A stretch of DNA of 54,195 nucleotides from DT-110 sp964342305 (GTDB lineage: Bacteria; Bacteroidota; Bacteroidia; Chitinophagales; Saprospiraceae). The stretch lies in assembly GCA_964342305.1 (NCBI GenBank), contig CAYFGK010000030.1:1-54195 (forward strand), read 5' to 3'. The notes below the pieces were generated by a model. It ran no database searches. It had not been told where the DNA came from and saw only the letters and a list, made by a program, of their open reading frames with translations. Positions 44,756 to 53,228 of this stretch are shown here, one piece after another. Position 1 is the stretch's first letter. Each line of letters starts with the position of its first letter. The translations under genes and the position numbers were made by a program.

Positions 44756-44894
44756 CCTTAAATATCTTGCCTTCACAAAATAGTCTGTGCCCAAACTTAC
44801 GATACAACAGCCATAACTTTATAACCCGACCGGGCCGTCCATATTTCGCTTTTTCGATATTTTGGAACCCATTTTGCCATTATCCGAAACACCA

Positions 44895-47000
44895 ATGAAA
44901 GCACTACCCTACCTCTGTTCCCTTAGCCTGATGTTTAGCGTCATCACTATCAGCTTTTCGCAAACGTACCGAATCCCGGACGGAGGCGATGGGGGGCCCC
45001 ATATCCAGGCCACACCTTGCCTGGATGAGTCAAACCATCACGAAACACACCTGAAACTCCAATCCTTAACGGCAGATTATCTGCGCAGACATCCCAACCG
45101 GTTGCGGTCGCTGGAGGATACGACCTTCAGTTGGCCGATCCGACAGTCGGATGACTTTGCCTACGACTACGTCTACGGAATTTCAAACTTCGTTGACCAA
45201 AACCCGGCGTATCCGGGGCAGGTTACAGATTTCAATTGCACCTCCCGTTCGTATGATACCCAGGGAGGGTATAATCATCCCGGAACGGATATCTTCGTCT
45301 ACCCCTTCCCGTGGCGCGCCGTAAAATACGATCAGGTTGAGGTAGTCGCACCGGCCAGTGGTGTCATATTATCCGTACAGGACGGCAATCGCGATACCAA
45401 CTGTGACTTCAATGACAATTCAGCTGTCTGGAATGCCATCTACCTCATGCACGATAATGGCTTTACCACCTGGTTCGGGCACCTGAAGGCAGGGACCTTT
45501 ACGGAAAAACGTGCTGGTGACCGGGTGGAACGCGGCGAATTTTTGGGTATTATGGCCAGTAGTGGCCGATCGTCCGGACCACACCTCCACTTTGAGGTTT
45601 ACGACGACGAGGGGCAGCTGATCGATCCTTATGCCGGCCCTTGTAATACTATGAATACCCAATCCTATTGGGATGAGCAAAAACCCTTCCGCGAACCTCG
45701 CATTAACGCCCTGATCACCCATTCCGCGCGCCCCCGGTTTGCGGGTTGCGTGCCTGAATCAGGCGAAGAAGAAACCATGGTGAAGTCGTGCTTCGTCCCC
45801 GGCGAGTCCATCATCACAACTGCTTACTACCACGACCAACAACGCGGAGACACCACTTTTTTCCGACTCATTAATCCCTCAGGTGATGCTTTTGACAGCT
45901 GGTTCCACGTTTCACCCAACACCTACAATGCTTCCTGGTGGTTTTGGACCTACAATGCTCCACAAAATGCAATGCCTGGTAGGTACACCTGGGAGGCTAA
46001 GTTTGGTGACCAGGTTGCCCGTACCACCTTTTATATCGGTGAAACCGAAAAGAACATAACCGATACCACCCAGTACTGTGAAGGATCTAAAGCCTCCTTA
46101 TCTGTTCCAGATATCGCCGATGCTCAGTACTTCTGGAGTAACGGGATGCGCACTGCCAATGTCGACATTGGCCATTCCGGCGAATACACGGTTTCCATTA
46201 CCGACGCTACCTCCTGTACCGAAGTGACCTTTCCAGTTACCGAAAAGGCCGCTCCGATGGTTGATTTCCCGACAAGAGTCGAATTTTGCACGGGAGAATC
46301 GGTCGACATATCCGCTCCTGATGGTTTTGACGCCTATCAGTGGTCAACCGGAGAGACTTCGCAACAAATAACCGTCATGGATGAAGGACGCTACATCCTT
46401 GACCTGACTGAGGGAAATTGTACCTATTCGTACAGTGTTGATGCATTCCTCCGGAAAATTCGCACCCCGGAATTGATCCTGGGCCCCACTCAGGTAAAAA
46501 CAAGCGACACCACCTGGTACCGGATCGAGGCATTGCGTGACCACCAGTACGCCTGGTCGGCAAACGGAGGACAAGTACTGTCACCCGGTACCGGCGACTC
46601 CATTCGGGTAGTCTGGGAGACAGGAGGCTCGGTGGGTGAATTGTGCGTGATGACAACTGGTCCTGACGGTTGCCTGAGTAGCAGACAAACCTGTCTGCGT
46701 GTAGAAATTGATCCGCTGACTTCGACGCGGTATATCCCCGGAATATCCCGGTACCGTGTATTCCCCAACCCCGCCGGCGATCAGGTGCAGATAAGCCTTT
46801 CGGCAAAAGCACTTGGCTCACTGAGGGTAAAGCTTATTTCTTCTCTTGGACAAGAAGTGAAATCATGGCATTGGAACGTAACCAGCGGTCATCAGGAACG
46901 CTCGTTAGATCTTAGCGAGATTCCCGACGGCTGGTACCTCCTTACTCTGGAAACCCAAGCGGGCGTATTAAGCAGGAAGTTAGTACACCGCCGACTTTAG
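44895..47000 (+). CDS. Secreted M23 family peptidase with T9SS type A sorting domain
   Basis: 701 residues from the ATG at 44895 (signal peptide MKALPYLCSLSLMFSVITIS). The M23 zinc site is complete: HPGTD with His128 and Asp132, and HLHFEV with His230 and His232. Ig-like domains follow, including Cys-rich beta repeats, and the last ~80 residues (YRVFPNPAGDQVQISLS ... LSRKLVHRRL) form the type A T9SS C-terminal domain. It is probably exported and surface-attached by the T9SS, and cleaves peptidoglycan cross-links of other cells or of the host cell. Its last four bases overlap the convergent dehydratase gene. Confidence 0.92.
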   Translation: MKALPYLCSLSLMFSVITISFSQTYRIPDGGDGGPHIQATPCLDESNHHETHLKLQSLTADYLRRHPNRLRSLEDTTFSWPIRQSDDFAYDYVYGISNFVDQNPAYPGQVTDFNCTSRSYDTQGGYNHPGTDIFVYPFPWRAVKYDQVEVVAPASGVILSVQDGNRDTNCDFNDNSAVWNAIYLMHDNGFTTWFGHLKAGTFTEKRAGDRVERGEFLGIMASSGRSSGPHLHFEVYDDEGQLIDPYAGPCNTMNTQSYWDEQKPFREPRINALITHSARPRFAGCVPESGEEETMVKSCFVPGESIITTAYYHDQQRGDTTFFRLINPSGDAFDSWFHVSPNTYNASWWFWTYNAPQNAMPGRYTWEAKFGDQVARTTFYIGETEKNITDTTQYCEGSKASLSVPDIADAQYFWSNGMRTANVDIGHSGEYTVSITDATSCTEVTFPVTEKAAPMVDFPTRVEFCTGESVDISAPDGFDAYQWSTGETSQQITVMDEGRYILDLTEGNCTYSYSVDAFLRKIRTPELILGPTQVKTSDTTWYRIEALRDHQYAWSANGGQVLSPGTGDSIRVVWETGGSVGELCVMTTGPDGCLSSRQTCLRVEIDPLTSTRYIPGISRYRVFPNPAGDQVQISLSAKALGSLRVKLISSLGQEVKSWHWNVTSGHQERSLDLSEIPDGWYLLTLETQAGVLSRKLVHRRL

Positions 47001-47965
47001 AAAGGTAATTTTGTCAGATCGACATTTCCACCGGTCAGGATGACGCCTACCTGCCTTCCGGCAAAAAAGTCCTGGTTGGCCAGCACGGCAGCAAGCGGTA
47101 CGGCACAACTTGGTTCGATAATGATCTTCATGCGCTCCCAGGTGAGCCGCATGGCTGCTACGATCTGGTCTTCAGTGACTGTAAAAATATCGTCCAGAAA
47201 GGTATGCAGGATGTCGAATGTCCTGTCTCCGAGATTCGTACGTAAGCCATCTGCAATAGTATCAATGGTGGTGTTTTCCTGCAGCCTGCCGGCTTTGAGT
47301 GACCGGTAGGCGTCATCTACGGCTTTAGGCTCCGCACCGATCAGCTTGGTTTGCGGGTGCAGGTACCTCGTCGTCAGCGCCGTACCGCTCATCAGGCCAC
47401 CACCTCCCACCGGAGCCATCATCACGTCGGGTGCTCCCGGCATGTCGGCCAGCAATTCCAGGGATGCCGTTGCCTGGCCGGCGATCACATTATAATCGTT
47501 GTACGGGTGAATAAAGGTAGCACCGGTACGTTCTACCACTTCGTCGAGGGTTGTTTCACGTGCTTCCAGGGTGGGTGCACATTCAATGATCTCGGCCCCG
47601 TACCCCCGGGTAGCCGCTTTTTTAATGGATGGTGCATTTTCAGGCATAACGATATACGCAGGAATACCCAATTCACGAGCTGCGCGGGCTACTGCCTGGG
47701 CGTGATTACCTGATGAATGGGTGGCGATGCCCCGTTCTTTTTCGGCAGGTGTCAGGCGAAGGGCGGCGCTGGCTCCTCCCCTCATTTTAAAGGCTCCTAC
47801 TTTCTGGAAGTTCTCACACTTGAAGAAGAGACGGGCGCCGGCTATTTCGTCGATACAATCACAGGTAAGCACCGGGGTCCGGTGAATCATCGGACCAATG
47901 GCCTCGTGAGTCTGTTGAATATCTTTAATGGTAGGAATATGATCCAGTGGCGAGAGCTGTGTCAT
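46997..47965 (-). CDS. Threonine/serine dehydratase or serine racemase-type PLP enzyme
   Basis: 322 residues, the short catalytic form without a regulatory ACT domain. PLP lysine in FKCENFQKVGAFKMRGG, phosphate loop GGGGLMSG, SSGNHAQAVARAAR and TGGNVD are all present. This signature is shared by catabolic threonine dehydratase, eukaryotic serine racemase and L-threo-3-hydroxyaspartate dehydratase, which cannot be separated by eye. It produces 2-oxobutanoate or pyruvate and ammonia, or D-serine. Convergent, with a 4-base overlap, with the M23 gene. Cytoplasmic. Confidence 0.9.
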   Translation of the reverse strand: MTQLSPLDHIPTIKDIQQTHEAIGPMIHRTPVLTCDCIDEIAGARLFFKCENFQKVGAFKMRGGASAALRLTPAEKERGIATHSSGNHAQAVARAARELGIPAYIVMPENAPSIKKAATRGYGAEIIECAPTLEARETTLDEVVERTGATFIHPYNDYNVIAGQATASLELLADMPGAPDVMMAPVGGGGLMSGTALTTRYLHPQTKLIGAEPKAVDDAYRSLKAGRLQENTTIDTIADGLRTNLGDRTFDILHTFLDDIFTVTEDQIVAAMRLTWERMKIIIEPSCAVPLAAVLANQDFFAGRQVGVILTGGNVDLTKLPF

Positions 47966-48005
47966 GATGTAGCGTTTTGCACAAAAATACTACGCTCCCG
48001 GAAAA

Positions 48006-48110
48006 TTATACCGACAACGAAGTGGTTTGAGCGACCAAACCACTTCGAGTCGAGTCTATACTCGCGTGAAAAGGTTGGGCGAAGCCCAAATCTTTTCGGA
48101 AGCGGTATAA
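48006..48110. repeat. Palindromic REP-like element (family A, long copy)
   Basis: Bounded by TTATACCG (48006-48013) and its reverse complement CGGTATAA (48103-48110). Inside are two hairpins. CGAAGTGGTTTG/CAAACCACTTCG (48018-48047) has a 6-base loop. TTGGGC-GAA-GCCCAA (48075-48089) is extended by GAAAAG/CTTTTC. Bases 48057-48110 recur at 53059-53112 with few differences. Confidence 0.75.
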
Positions 48111-48220
48111 GCGCATTTCGAATACAATGGTATTTGGTCGGTTTTAGACTCCACTTTTCCATCTCATCTATAAACATATATGCCTGAAGACTGTGTTATT
48201 GAACCATTAAACACTCTTAG

Positions 48221-48505
48221 ATGAGAATGAAAATCAGTTTGGCCTTAGCCGTACTCACCGTGATCGGCCAGGTACTTTTTATTCATCGGATGGCAAAATT
48301 ACCCGATGAGCCCTTTTGGGTTTCCCCCATTGAAATGTATGATAACGTTGCTTTTGCCTTGACGCTGGCCTTGAGCCTGCCGGCGCCGAGCTATTCCACT
48401 GTATTGGTACTTGGCTTGATCGGCTGGATCTCCTATCGGGTTTGGTATTGGTTGCTGGGCTTGTTCTCGTCAAGATCAGCGGGGCAACCCTCCAGGTCTC
48501 AATAA
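48221..48505 (+). CDS. Small membrane protein of unknown function
   Basis: 94 residues with two or three hydrophobic segments (IGQVLFI after the start; VAFALTLALSLPAP; STVLVLGLIGWISYRVWYWL). No family recognised. Its 3' end overlaps the convergent baeRF gene by 7 bases. Good coding character, a normal ATG and no competing ORF support it, but it is short. Confidence 0.5.
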   Translation: MRMKISLALAVLTVIGQVLFIHRMAKLPDEPFWVSPIEMYDNVAFALTLALSLPAPSYSTVLVLGLIGWISYRVWYWLLGLFSSRSAGQPSRSQ

Positions 48506-49563
48506 CGGGTAATCAGTCCGATGCGATCAAAAGTGGGAAGATCCCCGTCGGGAATAAATACTACGCTTCCCCGCTTTTCGATACACAATTCGATGATCTC
48601 ATCAACGATGTCATCGATACGACCTGCGGCATCGTCCGGTTCATCCAGGGAGATATGCCCCTCCTTAAAATGAGCGGGTTGAAAATACCCTTCCTCGACC
48701 AGCAGAATGTCGCCCCGCCCTTCATTAACGGCACGCCAGATATCATTGAGGTCACTGGCAAAACGCTGATCATTGACCGCGTCGGCCAATTCCTCTTTGG
48801 CGCGTTCTTTTTCGCCGGCAATCCACTCCTCAACTACGATCCAGGCCTTTTTAGCGAGATCATCCAGGTACGATGTTCCCGGAGGAGTGGTGTACCCAAT
48901 GAACACGTTTTTATCTTCCGTAACTTCTTTCAGAATAGCCTGAACAGACTCGGTAGCCACTACTACCATACGCGCCGCGTGCTCCATCAGGAAATCCTGC
49001 AAACGCTTATCAGTTCGTTGCAGGAATGTCCGGATTCGTATTTTCTCCGCTTCGGAGGGGTTCACCGGCTGTTCATCGGGTTCCGGCACATCGTTGAGGT
49101 AGGGAAACCCTTCGTTGCGGACCTCGGCACTGATCCGGTTTCCGTAGGCATCGTATAATTTAGCCTCGTTGGTCTGTAGGTGAAGGATAAAATAGGCTTC
49201 CTGGTGATGCATCGAACGGTACAAATCCCGGGTAGCGAAAGTGCCGTCAATAACTATCCGTTCTTCTACCGGCAGGGGAATGCGGATCGTTTCCTGTGTT
49301 TCGTGACAAACATAGATGGCTAACCCGTCAAGGCTTGTCTGGAAATTGTAATCACTGGCCATACGGGTGAGCTTGCTCACCATCTCGGCCGAAACACTTT
49401 TCCCAAACTCATTCTGCAGCCTCCGCTCCGCCTCCCGGATGAGGTTTTTGAGAAGGATGGGATCTTGCTGATTATCCGGGGCAGTACGGTGGGTAGGCAT
49501 CAATATGCTGACGCAGGGAACCGACTGAATATCCTTGATGGCTTTGATCTTCTGTTTAATCAT
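48499..49563 (-). CDS. Bacterial archaeo-eukaryotic release factor-like protein (baeRF family 3)
   Basis: 354 residues. The N-terminal segment PCVSILMPTHRTAPDNQQDP followed by LLKNLIREAERRL is the baeRF family 3 signature. The middle and C-terminal domains resemble the eRF1/Pelota eL30-like core (RMVVVATESVQAILKE; GDILLVEEGYFQPAHF; CIEKRGSVVFIPDGDL). This superfamily includes Balon, a ribosome hibernation factor from a cold-adapted bacterium, so a role in translation arrest or ribosome storage is plausible but unproven. It lies alone between a small membrane-protein gene and the gene at 48221. Confidence 0.75.
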   Translation of the reverse strand: MIKQKIKAIKDIQSVPCVSILMPTHRTAPDNQQDPILLKNLIREAERRLQNEFGKSVSAEMVSKLTRMASDYNFQTSLDGLAIYVCHETQETIRIPLPVEERIVIDGTFATRDLYRSMHHQEAYFILHLQTNEAKLYDAYGNRISAEVRNEGFPYLNDVPEPDEQPVNPSEAEKIRIRTFLQRTDKRLQDFLMEHAARMVVVATESVQAILKEVTEDKNVFIGYTTPPGTSYLDDLAKKAWIVVEEWIAGEKERAKEELADAVNDQRFASDLNDIWRAVNEGRGDILLVEEGYFQPAHFKEGHISLDEPDDAAGRIDDIVDEIIELCIEKRGSVVFIPDGDLPTFDRIGLITRY

Positions 49564-49622
49564 ACGGATTGGGAAAAGCGTGTGCTTTCAAACCCGTGAG
49601 TTACAAAAAACCCGCCTAAAAA

Positions 49623-49832
49623 TCAACGACGGCCAAGCACATAGGCAAATACCCAGCAAACAATACCCGCGCTAAAGTATACGAAGGCAGCGGTTTGCCC
49701 GCTGTTGTCGCTCGCTTTGAGATTGAGTCCAAAAATATCCAGATTGGCCGTAGCATCCTGATAGGTGACTACCCCGAGGTACACCAGAGCAACACCGACC
49801 AGTACGAGAATAAAGGGAAGGATCTTTTTCAT
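49623..49832 (-). CDS. Small two-helix membrane protein (DUF3185-like)
   Basis: 69 residues. Two hydrophobic helices (ILPFILVLVGVALVYLGVV; FVYFSAGIVCWVFAYVLG) flank a short polar loop, the DUF3185 arrangement of an inner-membrane protein of unknown function. Located 59 bases upstream of the baeRF gene on the same strand, so co-transcription is possible. Confidence 0.6.
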   Translation of the reverse strand: MKKILPFILVLVGVALVYLGVVTYQDATANLDIFGLNLKASDNSGQTAAFVYFSAGIVCWVFAYVLGRR

Positions 49833-50208
49833 GATTGGTTTTCGTTGGTTTATTTAGAAACGTCCGAAGTATGCACAGGTTTGGTCCTCGCCAAAATTAC
49901 CGGTCCCTTTGATTGTTATTTGGAAGAAAAACACACTCGGGTAACGACCTAATAACCTTGAACCATGCACTTCGGACCCTCAAATTTGCTGGTTCTTTGG
50001 TTTCCAATGCTCTAGACTTGGCTCCTGCCCTTGTCCGCGTAGAGCATTGGGCGTAGAGCTCCGTAAGCCGTGAGCCTTTCCTAAAGGCGCGGAAGGGGCA
50101 ACCACTAAAGTGGTTAGAAACAATATAATGGCCCGTTATGCACCACAGCTAAAGCTGTGGCCTCATCAAACGTGAACCGTGGACCATGGACCGTGAACCT
50201 CGGACCTT
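49833..50208. other. Intergenic region with REP hairpins and GGACC-rich tract
   Basis: 376 bases. It holds AACCAC-TAAA-GTGGTT (50100-50115) and CCACAGC-TAAA-GCTGTGG (50144-50161), two hairpins with the same TAAA loop. These are followed by a degenerate GTGGACCATGGACCGTG tract (50176-50203). No gene seen. Confidence 0.6.
50100..50161. repeat. Pair of TAAA-loop REP-like hairpins
   Basis: Perfect stems AACCAC/GTGGTT and CCACAGC/GCTGTGG, 28 bases apart, each closed by TAAA. Paired stem-loops with a common loop are typical of REP elements linked to REP-associated tyrosine transposases. Confidence 0.6.
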
Positions 50209-51183
50209 TCAAAGCACTTGTTCGGGATTGATATCCGCACAACGAAAGTGCCCTTCCGGACAGGCTTGGTGGCCGTGGAGCCCGCAGGGACGGCAGGGAA
50301 GGTTGCCCTCGTATTCCACTACCCTCGATTTATCCGAAAGAGGCGTAAATCCGAAGGCCGGCACCGTGGAACAGAATACAGCGGTCATGGGTGCGTTCAT
50401 CGCACTGGCCAGATGAATGGGCGCCGAATCGTTGGCGTAATTCATCACTGCATTCGACATGTAGGCCGCCGAATCGAGTAGTGAGAGTTTTCCGGCCATA
50501 TTATGTACCCGTGGGTGCTTCGTTTGGCCCCGGAGATGTGCACAAGCCTCATGATCGCCGGGAGCACCGAGCAGGAACACATCCTGATCGACCGGCAATA
50601 AGTCGATCAACTCAATCCATTTTTCGGCCGGCCACTGTTTGGTAAACCAAACGGAAGTGGGGGCTACTGTCACGTACGGCCGGTCGGTCGGTATCTTCGC
50701 CAGCGATGCTTCGGAGGGATATAATCGCGGGCGGGCGGGCTCTTCATCGGTAAACGGCGCAATAAGCCGCTGGTTCCGGGTCACTTCGTGGGTGCCATCC
50801 CCCACGCGGTGGGATACCTTTCGGCTGTAGCCAAAAGCAAGTGGGTTCTTATCGTATCCCACAATATGTTTGGCTCCTGACAGCACAGCAATCAATCCGC
50901 TGGAAAAGAAACGCTGCGCATTGACCACCAGATCGTAGCGTTGTCGACGAACGGTCCGGATCAATTGCCGCAAGCTGCGGGTTTTGTCTTTTTTATCAAA
51001 GACCAGCACTTCACGCAAATGCGGATGCCCGGCCAGCAGGGATTCATTCCCCTTGCGAACCAGCATATCAATCGCTGATTCCGGATATTGCTGACGGAGT
51101 TTTTCCACCAGAGCCGTCGCCAGAACAACATCGCCCAGGAAGGCGGTTTGTATGACCAGGATATTTTGCAGACCTGCTTTCAT
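50209..51183 (-). CDS. Glycosyltransferase family 9 (heptosyltransferase-like)
   Basis: 324 residues from the ATG at 51183 (MKAGLQNILVIQTAFLGDVV); the next upstream start at 51192 would add three residues. LVIQTAFLGDVVLATALVEKLR is the GT9 N-terminus. TVAPTSVWFTKQWPAEKW and the nucleotide-binding-loop region ANDSAPIHLASAMNAPMTAVF complete the GT-B fold. GT9 enzymes add heptose or related sugars to lipopolysaccharide core. Two CxxC-like cysteine pairs near the C-terminus (LPCRPCGLHG; CPEGHFRC) are seen in some family members. Likely a cell-envelope glycan enzyme at the inner membrane. Confidence 0.85.
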   Translation of the reverse strand: MKAGLQNILVIQTAFLGDVVLATALVEKLRQQYPESAIDMLVRKGNESLLAGHPHLREVLVFDKKDKTRSLRQLIRTVRRQRYDLVVNAQRFFSSGLIAVLSGAKHIVGYDKNPLAFGYSRKVSHRVGDGTHEVTRNQRLIAPFTDEEPARPRLYPSEASLAKIPTDRPYVTVAPTSVWFTKQWPAEKWIELIDLLPVDQDVFLLGAPGDHEACAHLRGQTKHPRVHNMAGKLSLLDSAAYMSNAVMNYANDSAPIHLASAMNAPMTAVFCSTVPAFGFTPLSDKSRVVEYEGNLPCRPCGLHGHQACPEGHFRCADINPEQVL

Positions 51184-51272
51184 GGATTTCATTAATTGCA
51201 CAAAGTAACGAACATCTGCCGAGTTGGGCTTTTCTAGATATACCAAATTATTACTCCAAAAAACCAATCATT

Positions 51273-51434
51273 ATGTTACGTCTCACATTAGCTTTTCTGG
51301 TGATCGCGATTATCGCAGCTATTTTTGGATTTGGTGGTATCGCTGCCGGAGCTGCCGGTATTGCCAAGATCATTTTCTACATTTTTCTGGTCTTATTGGT
51401 GATCTCGCTGCTGGCAAGGTTGTTACGCGTATAG
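51273..51434 (+). CDS. DUF1328 (YtjA-like) small membrane protein
   Basis: 53 residues, too short for many gene callers. The sequence starts MLRLTLAFLVIAIIAAIFGF and continues through GGIAAGAAGIAKIIFYIF to a short basic C-terminus, exactly the DUF1328 pattern of two membrane helices around a Gly/Ala-rich turn. Function unknown; relatives are often stress-induced. Divergent from the GT9 gene and followed by a strong hairpin. Confidence 0.85.
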   Translation: MLRLTLAFLVIAIIAAIFGFGGIAAGAAGIAKIIFYIFLVLLVISLLARLLRV

Positions 51435-51444
51435 GTGACAAACT

Positions 51445-51506
51445 GTCGCCAAAAACAGAAAGGCTTCCTGACTCGTGAGTCAGGAAGCCTTTCTGTTTTT
51501 GGCGAC
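51445..51506. terminator. Perfect 30-bp bidirectional hairpin terminator
   Basis: Bases 51445-51474 are the exact reverse complement of 51477-51506, with only GT between. An inner 20-bp GC-containing stem is followed on each strand by TGTTTTT, so it can terminate both the DUF1328 gene (plus) and the NhaC gene (minus). Confidence 0.9.
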
Positions 51507-51511
51507 GGCCA

Positions 51512-52996
51512 TTACAAAATACCCCACAACAAATATATCAACGCCGTCAACCCACCGGCGACCGAGGCGTATGGTAACTGGGTTTTGACGTGATCGATGT
51601 GGTCGCTGGCCGAGGCCATCGACGATAAAATACTCGTATCCGAAATGGGTGAACAATGGTCGCCGTAAACACCTCCGCCCAGAGCAGCGGCAATGGTCAT
51701 GTACACATTCGCATCCATCCCGCGGGCCATCGGTACCGCAATGGCGATCATGATGGCAAATGTTCCCCAGGAGGTTCCGGTTGAGAAGGCAATAAAACAA
51801 CTCACTAAAAAGATGATCAGCGGTACCAATCCGGGTGAAAGCCAGGCCTTGGCCACATCCGCAACGTACTGGCCGGTCCCCATTTCACCACACACATTGC
51901 CAATGGCAAAGGCCAGCAACATCAGCAAGGCCAGCGGGATCATGCCCGAAATACCCTTCAGGGTCATATCGATCATTTCGCGGAAGCCAAAAATACCCTG
52001 CACCTTATAGGATATCATGGACACCAGAATCGCCGTCGACACCGATACCAACACCGAAGTCGACCCCGAACCCTGACCGATAGCGTAGAAAATAGTCGAC
52101 ATATTGACCGTATCCGGATACTGTTCCAAGGCTGCTGCCCAACCGGTGTAAGCCAACATTACCGGCATCATCAGCACCATCACCAGAATGGGAATCACCA
52201 TATTGAACGACTTGGGCGCTACGCCCTCCTTCGTAGGCTGATCGGTCAATTCGTCGGAAACCATCGGGGTCGCACCATCGGAAAGCAGCTTGCCTTCTTC
52301 CCGGGCGCGGATCTCGGCCTTCAGCATGGGTCCGTAATCGCGACGGGAAAATATGATCACCAGTACCATCAACAGCGCCAGGATGGGGTAAAAATTATAG
52401 CCCAGTGCCCTGATCATTGTCGCGAAGGGATCATCAAATCCCTGGGCCAGGAGCAGCGTCATAATAAAGGCACCCCACCCGTTGAAGGGAATCAACATGC
52501 TCGACGGCGCCGAACTGGAGTCGGCAATATACGCCAGCTTTTCCCGGGGGATACCCAAGCGGTCAAAGACCGGCCGGTACAGAGCACCGACCGTAAGCAC
52601 CGAAATGCTCGACTCTACAAAGATGAGCAGACCGGTCAGCCAGGCCAGAAACTGAATTACAATCCGGTTACTGCCGGCTTTTCGCGTTTCGTAATATTCC
52701 AGCAGGCGATTAACACGGGCTATGAACCCCTCGACGCCCCCCGATTTTTGAATAAAAATGATCAATGCCCCGACCAGTGCGCAAAACATAATGGTCCGTG
52801 TATTCCCCGGTGACTGGAATACCATCACCAAAGATTCGATAGCGGCCAGAGTCCCCGTAAGGAAATTGTAATCGTTGATGATCACCCACCCCAGCCAGAT
52901 GCCCAGGACCAGTGAAATAAAGACCTGCCGGCTGAAAATGGCCAGAACAATCGCCACCACCGGTGGAATGAGAGATAGAATACCGTAGTCAGGCAT
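51512..52996 (-). CDS. NhaC family Na+/H+ antiporter
   Basis: 494 residues with about twelve hydrophobic segments. Landmarks of the NhaC/COG1757 family are IPPVVAIVLAIFSRQVFISL at the start, FVESSISVLTVGALYRPV, IPFNGWGAFIMTLLLAQG, FIAFSTGTSWGTFAIMIAIA and GGGVYGDHCSPISDTSILSS near the end. It exchanges Na+ for protons across the inner membrane. The gene ends 6 bases after the bidirectional terminator stem. It is the second antiporter type in this window. Confidence 0.92.
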   Translation of the reverse strand: MPDYGILSLIPPVVAIVLAIFSRQVFISLVLGIWLGWVIINDYNFLTGTLAAIESLVMVFQSPGNTRTIMFCALVGALIIFIQKSGGVEGFIARVNRLLEYYETRKAGSNRIVIQFLAWLTGLLIFVESSISVLTVGALYRPVFDRLGIPREKLAYIADSSSAPSSMLIPFNGWGAFIMTLLLAQGFDDPFATMIRALGYNFYPILALLMVLVIIFSRRDYGPMLKAEIRAREEGKLLSDGATPMVSDELTDQPTKEGVAPKSFNMVIPILVMVLMMPVMLAYTGWAAALEQYPDTVNMSTIFYAIGQGSGSTSVLVSVSTAILVSMISYKVQGIFGFREMIDMTLKGISGMIPLALLMLLAFAIGNVCGEMGTGQYVADVAKAWLSPGLVPLIIFLVSCFIAFSTGTSWGTFAIMIAIAVPMARGMDANVYMTIAAALGGGVYGDHCSPISDTSILSSMASASDHIDHVKTQLPYASVAGGLTALIYLLWGIL

Positions 52997-53058
52997 AGAC
53001 GCTGGATTTTTCGTTGGCGGTCAAAATAGTAAATCTATCTGGCAACCACCTTCGTACT

Positions 53059-53112
53059 TATACTCGCATGATAAAGTTGGGCAAAGCCCAAACCTTTTCG
53101 GAAGCGGTATAA
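53059..53112. repeat. Palindromic REP-like element (family A, short copy)
   Basis: 54 bases nearly identical to 48057-48110. It starts TATACTCGC, contains the TTGGGC-AAA-GCCCAA hairpin and ends CGGTATAA. It lies upstream of the DUF547 gene, 63 bases after the NhaC start on the other strand. Confidence 0.75.
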
Positions 53113-53228
53113 TTCCGCTTACCAACGGTCCAGAGCCGGACATTCATTCCGATCATTGAATTAGGACACAACATGGTCATCAAATTTGCTGTTTTACACC
53201 AAACCAACAAAAAACCAAATCAATCACT

